This document shows, piece after piece, positions 36,454-47,606 of a stretch of 64,000 nucleotides of DNA (its first letter is position 1; every line of letters begins with the position of its first letter). Both the position numbers and the translations under genes were made by a program. Under the pieces are notes generated by a model. That model was not told the origin of the DNA. It was given only the letters and a program-made list of their open reading frames with translations, and did no database searches. Source of the stretch: Psilocybe azurescens (taxonomy: Eukaryota > Basidiomycota > Agaricomycetes > Agaricales > Agrocybaceae); NCBI GenBank assembly GCA_023853785.1, contig JAJIRX010000791.1:1-64000 (forward strand), in the 5' to 3' direction.

Positions 36454-37467
36454 TCAAAGAGGAAAAGTCCCAGAAGCAAATACCACAACGTTTCCGCGCA
36501 ACTTTACTGTACCCTCTGCCTTTTGATATGTCAACCTCAAATCTCCGCTTCGCTGGCTGACCATCTTGGCTTTGAATTCCTCTCCTGGACTTATCGCGAG
36601 CCTCGAAGACCAGTATGGCACCAATACACCGTGTGCCGATCCACAAACATGATCCTCATGTGGCTCTGATACCATGGAGGGGGAAAACATGCGGGAAACG
36701 AAGAGTTCGCCCGGAGTAGGTGATACGGTTGTGAAAATATTAACGATAAAACCAGTAGCTGCCTTTGGAGAGTATTAGCCCTGTCCGAAAGTGTGAAACG
36801 ACGGATTGGGCCATACCAGCTCCTTTGCATCCACGGACGATCCAGCCAAGTCTTCGCTTTCATGTAAATGCACAAGGACATCTGCCAAAAACGTATCATT
36901 ATACTTCATTTCGTGTTATAGCTAAGTCAACTCCAACTCACATGGCTTGTAAACATCTCCTCCATCCACGATGTTCTCGACAATTACGTTCCGGCCAAAG
37001 CCTTGTCGACAGCCGCCTTTATCCTCGCTTTATTTTCATCGGAAACGGTTCCAGGGACCGTAGCAGGCAGCTGTATTTCAAAAGATCCATCCTCATGCTT
37101 GAAAGCTCCCAAAGTCTGACCATGCGCGTTTTTGAAGTGGATGGTATCCGCACCATTGGCAACGACTTCTGGTAACGAGAACACAACTCTACTAGCTGCA
37201 ATTAACCCATGACCGCATATTGGTATGGGTTTTCCGTTGGAAGCGATGAACCTGATAGACCGCACCAATGTTTTCTCGCTATCCGATGGAAGAGAAGTGG
37301 GAGAGACTACGGAGAGAGCTGGTTGATTGAAGTTCTTAGCATATTCGCTCATCTTTTCGAGAGGGGAGGGATGTGTCCATAAAGATTACCGCGGCTGGAT
37401 TGCCCCCAAACGAAGAGGACGTGAATGTCGTCGCGAGATAAAAAGGAGCGGTAATACTCGAAGACAT
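36454..37467 (-). CDS. PhzF-family isomerase-like protein
   Basis: The start at 37467 reads MSSSITAPFYLATTFTSSSF, then GGNPAAVIFMDTSLP, the family's N-terminal GNPAAV motif. YAKNFNQPALSV, RFIASNGKPIPICGHGLIAA and SRVVFSL follow (the GHG/GHAT block before the second half). The C-terminal half has LFVSRMFSPSMVSEPHEDHV, CGSAHGVLVPYWSSRL and GDLRLTYQKAEGTVKLRGN. PhzF folds as two similar hot-dog-like halves with an acid residue near the first motif; many members have no known substrate. One extra A (TTTT 37354-37357) and one missing T (AAA 36997-36999) break the frame, again in runs. Introns interrupt the coding sequence after GGDVYKP and after the SSVDAKEL block. It lies opposite to and between the two GS-like paralogues. 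Confidence 0.82.
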
Positions 37468-39998
37468 GGCGGTAGCGTGGATGAAAGACGTTGGCGTCAA
37501 ATCCTAGGAATCCGACCTGAAGTGGGGGATATGGGAGATGGTTTCTTTTGGTAGAGTTGTCTTTTATATGAAGATGCGTAGTTCGAGTCATATCTCCCTT
37601 TCGGTGCTCAACCAACACATGGACATACGATTGAGGACTAGACTCATGACCAGCCAGAGGAGGTCGCGAAGCGATTTAGTCCTCACCGCCAGAAAGACCC
37701 GGTTTGCCACTGTTCGTATATGAAGCGGGGGCAAGGATCCCAGTTGCACATAAGAAAATTAGACAGATAGAAGCTAATTTAGACCTATTTAGACCTGATT
37801 CTTCTCGCCAACCATAGGACTGTAATAACTCATACTATGAACATTAGATATGACTTCCATGTTTCATCACTGCTGTCAGTGGGTATGTTTTTGTATTTCC
37901 ATGGCCGATAATCGGACACCGGCCAATTATGCACTCTCAGCCAAACCTTTCATGGTCACTACATTACAACTCCATTATACAGACAGCATGAGATGGTAGG
38001 TAGAATCAAAAGGTTCTGTATAATACCCTGCCATAGTTAAACTGTAGTGTAATTTCATTAGTCTTTTTTGTTTACACACATAAATTAGCTAGATCCTTAC
38101 AACCCTATTTAAATGTCATATGGAGAACCCATGGTCATCTTTCAAAAGGGATGTTCTAATCGGCGCCGCTACTTGTATGAACTTACAGTGACTTGCATAT
38201 TGTTTTGCAGTCCGAAATTTCCCTCAAGCCATTTGATGTGACCGACTTGTCATTTCAAACCTTATTTTTCTCAGTTCCGTGGCGTTGGGACAGATCTTGC
38301 GCATCCAGGCATACACATGTAGGTATTTATTGAATGGAAAGCAACTATGAGACTGTTGTACTCCAATGGCCCCTCCTATTTCTGAAGATATGCATTGTGG
38401 TATTCTTGTGTAGTACAATGAACAACAGAGAACTGCCCCAGAGATAGCTCTCCTTGCAGGATGCAGTGAACGAACTGTATATTATATTTTGTCCTACGAG
38501 CGCGACTACAGACCAGTGGACAACCCCATTTTACAAGAGCCTTGGGCCGCGCCCTGGGGTTATATTTAAAACGGAGTTACCGTGAGAGAGTTACATGATG
38601 GTCACATCAAGGCGCGCGCTGGAAATTTCAGACTGCAAAACAATATGCAAGTCACTGTATAGCGTGCTCCATTTTATTCCGTCAATTTACCTTCATTGGT
38701 AGACTGAATAATCTTTGATTGGCCGTCTACTATTCTATACAATTCAACATGGGGCCAGTTCAATGACAGTGTACGATTGCTGCTCCTCTCCGAGTCCTTT
38801 CTTAAAGATAATATTTGAGATAATATCAAGGAAGCTGGCCTTTGGGATCATTTTTCGATATCACCCGCAATGCTACAGCCTACCAATGTAAGATAAAATA
38901 CTTTCGTTCTTTAATTTGAAATTCCGTGGAAATATGGGCCATGCTCCTGCAGAACTGGTTAATCTTGATGATCCCTCCAAGATCCCTCAGGTCATTAAAC
39001 TGTGGTTCCCAAGCTCCGTAAATGCCAATGGCGAGCTTGAAATCAGTGCTCCCTCGGTCTCAATTGTGTATGAGCATTGGGTGTCAATAAGGAATATGAT
39101 GGTCCCGCGTTTGTCTGGGGCGCTTAAGAGTCAATATACTCAAATATTATGGAAATGGCTTCCTGAAAAGGTATGATGAGGTCATAAATATGATATTTCC
39201 GCCGCAGTTTAGTGCACTCACGCACGCATCTCTCAGTAATCGATTTTACGATTGATCAATTTGCGTCAGATTGAGTGCATATTTACTGACTAGGATTATA
39301 GTAGTATTAGCTCCTTTGATTTAATGTTTCACAAGGATAGAGTTACTATTCACCGAGAAATGTCATAATGAGTTTGGAACAGGTAGCTTGTAGGTAATCA
39401 TGAAACCCTTAACATTCACTAATCTGCGCTAGGTCGAGTAGATATAAATTTAATTCGTAAATACACTGTCAATACAATCCTCGAGATCATAATCTATGTC
39501 TTCCGCCTCACCCACTGATGCAAATCAAGCAAATCGTAAAAGTTCATTTTGTCCTCCAGACTTCCAATCACACTTCATTGTGCAGTTGTAACCCAGATAT
39601 TGTTGTTGAAATCAAATAGATCGGTAATTATGGACACATCTTTCTAAACAAGTTGTATTGTGCCACAGGTGTACGTGTTTACTGATCTCACGTGACAATA
39701 CACGTCGACTATTTTCTATTTTTGATTCGGCTAACCGACTTAGTCGGAATAGTCGTGTATAGTCGAGACCCGACTATCGACTACAGTCGCCGACTATGCC
39801 AACACTGGCTAGTCACCAGTCTAAGAGGGAAGTAGATAGTCCGGTTTAAAATGGGGGCTAGCGACTATGATCCAAAAATTGTCGAAGAATCAATTAGGAC
39901 TTGTCTATATTTGGACGTGAATCTTGATTTCATGCTAATAATAGATACGCTGAGGCACGTTTTCTAAGTTCCAACATACTGCAAGTCATCGAAGATTA
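37468..39998. other. intergenic, repeat-derived; one unplaced frame
   Basis: Mostly AT-rich sequence without genes. A plus frame at 38916-39176 (AELVNLDDPSKIPQVIKLWF and on) looks protein-like for about 85 codons but has no motif I recognise and no convincing partner exons; it may be a gene or transposon fragment. At 39705-39800 the motif CGACTA/TAGTCG recurs at least nine times in both orientations. Confidence 0.4.
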
Positions 39999-40616
39999 GG
40001 GCTCCGTGAGTAATTCACTATTTCATAACACGTGTTAGAAAGTTATGTTAGAAATTGAGAGGCAAAAGGCCATGTTAAAAATGTTAGAAATATTACACAT
40101 TTAGAGATTGAATTTTGTGCCTGAAGCCATATTCAGGAGATGTTTTGGACCTTCCTTTATTCCACTCTCCCTCCTCTGCCACAATCTGACAACATGACAG
40201 AATATCCATCCCAGAGTCTGTTTCTCACGAGCATTTCCAACAAATTCTCGACAAGCTTAAGCTCCTTTTGGAGAATCTACCACCCGCACTGCCGTCACTT
40301 GGCGCAAGTTCGCCCTAGCCAAAACTAGCCGATAAGGATGTCAATTTTATAGGTATGGTAGAGGATGCATTTGAGGGGTGGTAAATGGTTAGATACCATT
40401 TGGAACCACACCCTTACCGTTCTTTCAAGCTGGCCTTGCGAAATACTCCTCACATTTTTAACATGGCAATTTGTTAGTAACAGTGTTAATAATGCTTTTT
40501 AACAAGTTAATAACATTTTTGTTACTAACGTTAGTAACGTGGTGTTAATAATTGTCTGAGGGCCAGGATGTTACTAACACACGTTGGAAGTCTTCTGCGA
40601 ATTACTTACGGAGCCC
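39999..40616. mobile_element. 618-bp TIR element (non-autonomous)
   Basis: The left end GGGCTCCGTGAGTAATTC and the reverse complement of the right end GGGCTCCGTAAGTAATTC are near-identical, with a second match (AACACGTGTTAG / AACGTGTGTTAG) about 20-25 bp further in. TA flanks both sides (39997-39998 and 40617-40618), which fits a TA target duplication as in Tc1/mariner elements; a TAGGG-type hAT end with a lost 8-bp duplication is the alternative. The interior is AT-rich, with GTTAGTAAC/GTTACTAAC repeats and no transposase. It sits upstream of GS-like gene 2. Confidence 0.6.
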
Positions 40617-40764
40617 TAAGAGCGACCTCCTTCTCCGGCTGGTCACTAGTCTAGAATCATTCTACCATGGCACCCATAAATCGCCAGTACTTTATAATCT
40701 CTTTCATGCTTCTTGTGGGCTGCCATTGTGATCTCTATATCTTTTGACATTCCGAGTATCTTTC

Positions 40765-42493
40765 ATGCTGTTCTTTTCTTACATTTTTCCTGCGGTGAGC
40801 TCCGAGTCCAACTTCAATATCGGTGTCGAGTACAAAACCTCCAATATCGAATTGGGAGTCATCGATCCCGGCACATTAGAAGGCTCCGACATAGGTTCGT
40901 CCATCTTTTCCCCTCACCCCAGTTTTCCAAAACTAACCCCAAAACGCTAAATCACAACAGAATTTATCCGTCTACAATGGATCGATCTATCAAACACCCT
41001 CCGATCCCGCACCATGCCAGTCTCATACTTCAAGAAACTTCTAGCATCGAAACGAGGCGGGATAAACATCGCCAGAACCGTTCTTGGCTTTGTGAACTCG
41101 TCTATCGCCGAGGGATTTTATCATACGCACGAGTATTTCTATGCTCTTGATGTCAACACCCTCAGACGCTGCCCTTACGAGCCCGGACATGCGAGCTTGA
41201 TGGGCTGGTTCCAGGAAAAGGCCCCTGTGGAGAGTCCCAACGAGACGTTTGGAATTCCAGGGGTGTCTTTGTGCTCTAGGACCACCTTGAAGCGCGTTGT
41301 CGAGTAAGTGAAAGAAGTTCACCATTTTGAGGAATATACCTAATTCATTGACGTTTATGTGATCTATCAGTCGAGCAGAGGCCGAATCTCACGTCAAGTT
41401 CCTCATTGGATTTGAAAGTGAATTCGTATTGTTGAAAAGCACTGAGCCGGTAGAGGTCGTTGGCACGTTTATATACTCCACTTCCAGTGCTTTGCGCCCT
41501 GGAGCACCCGCGACAAAGGTCTTGAATGCAATAGCCAAAGCAGTCAAAGAGTCTGGCATAGAGCTACAAGTGTATCACGGCGAAGCTGCTCCTGGACAGG
41601 TACATCTCGATCCTCATTCTAAGATATCAGCCAAACTTATTATTGAAAAATCCATTCCCATCCATAGTACGAAGTCGTGACCGGCCCCCTCCCTCCTCTA
41701 GAAGCAGTCGACGCCCTAATCCACACACGAGAGATTATCTACAACACGGCCGCCTTGTATGGTCTCCGCGCCACATTCGCGCCCCGCATATCAATGCAAA
41801 GTATTGGCACGGCCGCGCACGCCCACATCTCCGTGCACTCCACCCTCCAGGGCGCCGCTCGTGGAACATCCATGTCCGACATCGAGAAGTCCTTCCTCGC
41901 AGGGCTCATGAAACACCTCCGATCTCTCCCCGCTTTGACCTTGCCTACATCCGCATCCTACGCGCGCGTAGGCGACGGGCTGGTGTCTGGAGGGACCTAC
42001 GTCTGCTGGGGAAAAGAGAGTCGCGAGGCGCCTATAAGGCTTATAAACCCGGACTCTCCATCAAGCCGTAGACTCGAAATGCGCTTCATCGACGGGACTG
42101 CAAATCCGTACCTTGCATTGGCAGGGATTATCGGTGTTGGGCATGCCGGTATCCGTCAGAATTTAGAGCTTACCGTGCAGGACTGCTCAGGATCAACACC
42201 CGCTGCGTACATGTCGGAAGATGAGCGCAAGGCGATTGGTATTGTCGATCGCATGCCACTCTCTTGGGAAGAGGGTCGGAAGAATATTCAGAGCGACCCA
42301 GAACTCGAGTCAATCCTGGGCAAGAATTTACTGGAGGCCTATTTGTCCGTTAATACTGTGCGTTTGTTTCCTTTTTTGCTTACATGCTCGCTGTTGCTTA
42401 ACCGTATGTAATGGTTAGCTGTTGGAAAGTACTCTCAATAACCCAGCTGCTGATGCAGATGCTAAATTGAAGGCAGTCATTGACTTTTATTGA
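40765..42493 (+). CDS. glutamine-synthetase-fold enzyme, paralogue 2
   Basis: Five exons (40765-40894, 40961-41303, 41371-41599, 41668-42357, 42419-42493) sum to 1467 bases, 488 residues, in one clean frame. The N-terminal beta-grasp part is FNIGVEYKTSNIELGVIDPG and FIRLQWIDLSN. The catalytic domain carries KFLIGFESEFVLL (metal-binding acids), GTAAHAHISVHSTL, SSRRLEMRFIDGTANPYLAL and the end MPLSWEEGRKNIQSDPELES. It resembles the C-terminal GS domain of FluG and bacterial gamma-glutamylpolyamine synthetases more than primary glutamine synthetase, so I infer an ATP-dependent amide ligase of unknown substrate. The two paralogues share all four intron positions, which shows a recent tandem-type duplication with the PhzF gene and a TIR element between them. 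Confidence 0.9.
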
Positions 42494-42823
42494 GCATTTC
42501 GAAGTCTTTAATTGTCACCCTATTCGATATTTTTTTCGTGTACAAGTTTCATCTATTACCTATGTAAAGTCACTGATAAGCAAGCCAATCCATGTAATTA
42601 GACGAACACATGAAACGTGAGCATGCGAATGATGCTCTCCGTCGATTAATCAAGGTCATAGTAGTAGTCATAAAGCCTTGCCTCAAGATGACGCCTCTCG
42701 AGGCTTCTCTTGTCCTTGCCCTTTTCTTGTCTTTCTCTTTTGCGGGGGGTTCTGGCGCTGGAGGATTATGCAGGGCTGCAGTTTGTATAAGACCGACAAT
42801 CCTAAAAACACCAGATTCCGAAC
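42494..42823. other. convergent 3' intergenic region
   Basis: Short gap between the stop of GS-like gene 2 (+) and the stop of the small secreted protein gene (-). No feature beyond the presumed transcript ends was seen. Confidence 0.4.
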
Positions 42824-43305
42824 TCAATACGCACCAATTTGTTCTTGAAGATGATTAAATTGATCTGCCGTAAGTTTCTTTGGGATTTCAGGATTCCCAT
42901 GGCGAGGCTCCCCAAGTGGCTTAACGTCGTCTTGATGGATTTGCTTTGGAGGCCCCAGTCCAATAAGCCCAGGTCCAGCTTTAGTGCCAGGGATATTGTA
43001 ATCGGCTGCAGGCATTGTAGGCACTCCCCAGGGTGTGCATGTCCAATGGGGGCGACATGCACAATATGGTTTTCGTCGTGATGAACGACGATGGCTGGGT
43101 GCGTTTTGCGTTCTGAGCTACCGTGCCCGTTGATCTTTCCGTCGACGAAATCATGTGAGTTAACGAGTACAACATCGCCAGGCTCGGCGGGTGTTTTCGG
43201 CTTGCTTTCGTCTTTGGGCTTCTTGTTGGTACCTGGTTTGATGACCGGGACTGCCAGGACGGTGGAGGCTAATGCGCAAGTGGTAAGGAGGAGAGAGAAA
43301 CGCAT
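42824..43305 (-). CDS. small secreted protein, unknown function
   Basis: The ATG at 43305 starts a clear signal peptide (MRFSLLLTTCALASTVLA). The mature part runs VPVIKPGTNKKPKDESKPKT (basic, Pro/Lys-rich), then GDVVLVNSHDFVDGKING, THPAIVVHHDENHIVHVAPI and GHAHPG. The block of GDVV...HPAIVV..D...V.VAPIGH reminds me of other uncharacterised secreted mushroom proteins. After one missing G (plus CCCC 43026-43029) the frame continues VPTMPAADYNIPGTKAGPGL to QFNHLQEQIGAY and the stop at 42824, about 160 residues. Histidine-rich, no cysteine cluster. A single exon is enough. Role unknown. Confidence 0.65.
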
Positions 43306-44054
43306 TTTGAAGTCAACATGTTGGATATCTGTAAACAAGGTCAGGTGGAACTCGATAATGCCAAAAAAAAATGTACGGAGTGATCTTGTGAATTAGTTTC
43401 GAATCAAGCACAGCTCAATAGGAATGAAAGACGAGTAAAGAAATTGTGAGACCAGCTCTGGGGATTTGACGCTGTCTGCGGCCTTATTTTATACCTGAGT
43501 GTTACTGAAGTGCATTGTAATAGTTTGGCTGGCTCCAGTCGTCGCAAGCATCCAAATGTGAATACATCCCAAATGCATTCCTGCCCGTTCACCATCGGTC
43601 GGTAGTTTGTTGACGTCCATACATCAAAAAACTTTGCACCGTAAACCATACCGGATGTTGACAAACGCCTATCTTGCATACAGAACAAACGCAATTGAAA
43701 AACAGAGGGATAAATTAGCGCGTGAAAAATGACCTGTACAAAATCGCTGTACTAAGGAAGACTCAGCAAAGTAAAGACAGAAGAGGCAAGGCAAAGGCAA
43801 AGGCAAGGACGAACCGAGCGCGAAGCATCAAAGTCCAGTCGGTACGGCTACTTTGATTGCCGGCATCTTCGGCGTTCTACATCCCGACTTCAATGACGTT
43901 ACCCCTTTAAACGCGTCCGCCGTCGTTTGGCCCAAACGAGCCTTGGAATTGTACCACCACCTTGACTACTCAGTACCAAATATTCAATTACAGCTGCCAG
44001 TACGTCCGTACTTGTTGTTTCAGGGACTGTTACATATCCCTTGTTTTATCTATC
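43306..44054. promoter_or_regulatory. divergent promoter region
   Basis: This lies between the start of the small secreted protein (-) and the start of the DUF2855 gene (+). It contains simple repeats (GCAAAGGCAAAGGCAAAGG at 43789-43807). No defined control site was identified. Confidence 0.35.
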
Positions 44055-45482
44055 ATGTCGAGGCTCAACCCTTCAATTTCTGATCTGAACATTACTCTTT
44101 CTTCTCCGCGACCTTCATCTGGACAGGATCCAGACACACCTTTCATCGTCGCTTCTCGCGTAACCAAGGACGTGCCCGCAGACCATGTTCTGATTAAAAG
44201 TGGATAGGTTTGGATTCTCAGCGAATAACGTAACCTATCAAGCATTGGGAGAGCATCCTCATTTTCGGTTCGTTAGCATTCGTCATGCATTATACACTTA
44301 TATTCTCACATCAGCCGTACTGTCGTCAGATACTTCGATTTCCATCCTGCACCAGAGTCAGAGGATGCAAAAAGCTCTTCTAAAACACATGGGTTGATTC
44401 CTGTTTGGGGTTTCGGGACCATTGTCAAGTCGGGTCATCCTAAAATCAAGGAGGGTGAACGTGTCTACGGATATTTGGCCCCGACACGATACCTTCTCCT
44501 GCCAGTTTCTCCTTCCGACGTAAACAAGGTAGCATTCTATGTGCCACGTCCTCATATGCCCGCAGGTAATTTTTTCGCCACACCTTCACATATCATGTGC
44601 GGCCTCCTGACTTGAATCGCAGATCGAAGACCCTACAATCAAATCTTGAGGTGTGACGGAGATCCACATTATATCCCTACATCAGCCGCTGAGGACCTCA
44701 CAATGCTCTACCGCCCCCTTTTCTGGACATCCTACTGGTGCGAAGATTGGCTCCACTCTTCTAGATACAAAGGCGGCGCTTCCACGATTCTGATATCTTC
44801 AGCTTCATCCAAGACTGCTTTCTGTCTTGCGTATGTGATATCAAAACGCATTAAAAAAGGAGAGGCTGACTCGAGCACGCGAGTTATTGGGCTTACTTCG
44901 AAAAGAAATGTTGGATTCACGAAGAAGCTAGGTCTATACCACGAAGTGCTTGACTATGACTCTTTCACATCAGCCACGCCCTTTCAAGGACATCAAAATG
45001 AAAAATGGATATATATCGACGTGGCAGGAAATGACGACCTGAATAAAACCATAAACGCACATTTTGCCTCCCCTATACCGCCCAGCTAGCAGCGATTGTT
45101 TCCCTCGGGATGACCAATCTCTCGCCATCTTCCGCCGAGGGATCATCTATGCAATGGGAAGGAAACACTTTTGACACGTCAACGAACTTTGCCTCGAGCA
45201 GTATTCATTCATCGTCTTTCTGGCCAAAAGTAGAAACATTCTTCATGCCGGAGTGGCTTGACATCCGTCGACACCAGATTCCTCTTCTAGAGATCTTCAG
45301 CCGGCAAACTGAAGCTTGGAAAGCTCTCATGGTTGATTGTCAGGGGTTGGGTAGAGGTGGAACGAGTATATGGGCCTGCTAATGTCACAGATGCATACAT
45401 ACAGCTGGTGCAGAATGGTCTTGGGCCAAGCAAAGGCCTCATATGGAGTCTCTGGGACAGCGATAGCCAGGATAGGGGATAA
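44055..45482 (+). CDS. DUF2855-family protein
   Basis: The start MSRLNPSISDLNITLSSPR leads to VDRFGFSANNVTYQALGEHP, PVWGFGTIVKSGHPKIKEGE and RVYGYLAPTRYLLLPVS (a groES-like fold with the YGYL/P.. signature of DUF2855). QILRCDGDPHYIPTSAAEDL, MLYRPLFWTSYWCEDWL, GASTILISSASSKTAFCLAY and ISKRIKKG follow (a Rossmann-like segment), then the tail WSLWDSDSQDRG. The family looks like a medium-chain dehydrogenase relative with no known reaction. Introns lie at about 44269-44331 and 44566-44622. Three run-length changes break the frame: one extra A at 44196-44199, one missing C at 45070-45073 and one extra G near 45353-45361. Corrected length is about 430 residues. Start chosen for its match to the family N-terminus. 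Confidence 0.78.
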
Positions 45483-45935
45483 TGTTGTCGAAATTGTAGG
45501 TTCAACATAAATATATGTGACATTCAAAATTTCGATACAATTGATATAAGTATGGTGGTACATATGAAGTGGTCTGTAAGACGTTACAACGGGAATAATG
45601 TAGAACTAGCAGAGCGAGGTATCTAGGTTGCGTCGATAGGGTATCTATAATTCGTGACGGTATCGGAGGCGAGACGATGAAGAATGTGATAGTAATTGGT
45701 TGGAACTTGTATCACGTTGTTTCATGTTTTGAAGGCAGCAATGGGAAAGTAGCCAGTGATTGAGATCGACTAACTGTAAAGATACTTGATGAGTACTTGA
45801 AAGATTGAAAAGTTAAGAATCACGGACTTATAGCATCAGAAAGCACTGAATGTGCATGCATTCGTAGATTGGTCGAATCAACGGGGTTTACGAGAGCAAC
45901 ACCTGAGAATGACATAGTCAGTTGGGAAAGATTGA
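45483..45935. other. convergent 3' intergenic region
   Basis: Between the ends of the DUF2855 (+) and coiled-coil (-) genes. No coding frame or repeat is supported. Confidence 0.4.
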
Positions 45936-46630
45936 TCAAAGAAAATGCAGTGCACCTTTCATATCAGAATACCCATTCTTTTGTGGCGCAGGACCTGATG
46001 GCTCATCTACGCCATTTAGTTTGCTTCGAGGATGTTGGTATTTCTCCACACTCTCAGCAAACTTGCGTCCTTTTTCAATAACGCCAGATAAGACATCGAA
46101 AAATTCCGCAGGACCCACGGGACCTGATAATGCGTCATCTCGCTCAAATGGATAGAATTCTCCTAGCCGAGATGACAACAACGCGTCCTGTTGGATTTTC
46201 GCCCCTTTACGAACTCATCAACAATATGAGCCACTTTGTCGTTGAACTGCAGTCGTCCGTCAATGTATACAAGCCCCACTTTGTCAAGAGATGCCTTCAA
46301 AGCTTCGTGGTCAACTAGCAAGCTAGACAGATCCCCCGCGACACTAGTAGCGTGCGATCGTGTCTGCTCTAGCTCAGCCGTCAAGTCCTGGATGCGTTTT
46401 TCCTGCTTCTGTAATTGGCGGTCGACACTCCGCAGTTGAACCTCGTGGTCCTCTTGAACCTTCTTTTGTCGCGCCTCAAGGTCCTTCAGAGCACCGTGGT
46501 ACAAATGAGACAAATGGGCCTTCTCATGTTCGACCAGCTCGACGAGACGATCAGCGCCAGTTTGAATAGCTGTTGATGGCCGCGTGCTCGGGATAGCTGA
46601 CGACGTCGACTTTTGTGGCTTGGACGCCAT
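45936..46630 (-). CDS. coiled-coil protein, unknown
   Basis: The frame from the ATG at 46630 (MASKPQKSTSSAIPSTRPST) is followed by a long heptad-rich helix, about residues 25-125: ELVEHEKAHLSHLYHGALKD, LEARQKKVQEDHEV, LRSVDRQLQKQEKRIQDLTA, ELEQTRSHATSVAGDL. The second part, after restoring one G (CCCC 46202-46205), is KGAKIQQDALLSSRLGEFYP and FDVLSGVIEKGRKFAESVEK, ending ALHFL at 45936, about 232 residues. No intron needed. No catalytic motif. A structural or scaffold role would be typical for such a coiled coil, but the partner is unknown. The gene may be longer at its N-terminus if an upstream exon is hidden. Confidence 0.6.
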
Positions 46631-47606
46631 CGGAGCCGACTTCCGGAGTGTCTTGTCGACGTCGGAAGAGGCTTCGAGGCTGCCTCGATGTTATGTCGGC
46701 GACAGTATGCCGAGTGCAAGTGCAATCAAGTTCCGAGCACTGAGGTTAGTGGTCGCTGTCGTATAATTGTATTTGCATGAGAAGGTTATGATGATACGAG
46801 CTAACAAACAATGTAAAGTACGCAGACTCGGTCCGCTACTCCGCGTTTAGTCTTAGCAATGGCAGTTAGATGGGGCTTGGCTGGCTTGGGCAATTATACA
46901 GGGTACAATAACGCGTTAGGTTTGACGCGTCGGGATGAATTCAGGGCCAATGCACTTATGTACTATAAGCTTCAGTGGTCCACCATCCAAGGAGATCAAA
47001 TATAGTTTTATCAGTCACAATGGACCTACCGTAGATCTTCAGGGTTTTCAATCATCAACTTCCGACTCAGAGTACAGCTTTCCAATTGATTTTCCACGAA
47101 AAAGAGCGCCCTGCGACGAAATGCTATGCTGTAATACAATTATTTATGCACAGAGTGCAATCATCACTGACAGGCTGTCATCAATTCTGTAGATTCAATT
47201 GCCGGCCATAAGGTATAAAGTGATCATTAGGTCAACATACTACAAGAAAAGTCGTCAAACATATGATACATATCTGCAGGCGGTGCGATGCGCGTTCAAC
47301 AGAGGGAACTAGTCAGGCACATCAATTAGCATAGACTTTGTTTCGAACGGACAAGGCTCCGCGAATGATACAATTTGGAATTTGCCAATCCGCCCGACTC
47401 TAAAAATAGTCATTTACGCCCCGTGGGGTCGCCTATTGCGGCCGACAAAGATATGTCGCCAGTGCATTTAAAGACAGGCAGAGTATGGATGTGGTTCCTC
47501 AGCTGGTCTCATCCCACCAATACGTTCTCCGTTCAAACGACTGTGTCGTTTTAATTTGTGTTGACACGATCCCCTTTTCACTCTGAACCTTTATATCGGC
47601 CTCATC
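46631..47606. promoter_or_regulatory. divergent promoter region
   Basis: Nearly 1 kb between the coiled-coil gene start (-) and the secreted repeat-protein gene start (+). It holds no supported gene. A TTTAAA element at 47467-47472 and a TTATATCGG just before the 47607 ATG are candidate core elements for the plus gene; neither is certain. Confidence 0.35.

Noticed and set aside
38916..39176. Plus-strand 86-codon frame
   Set aside because: Protein-like but unrecognised and isolated in repeat-derived sequence; noted as a possible fragment only.
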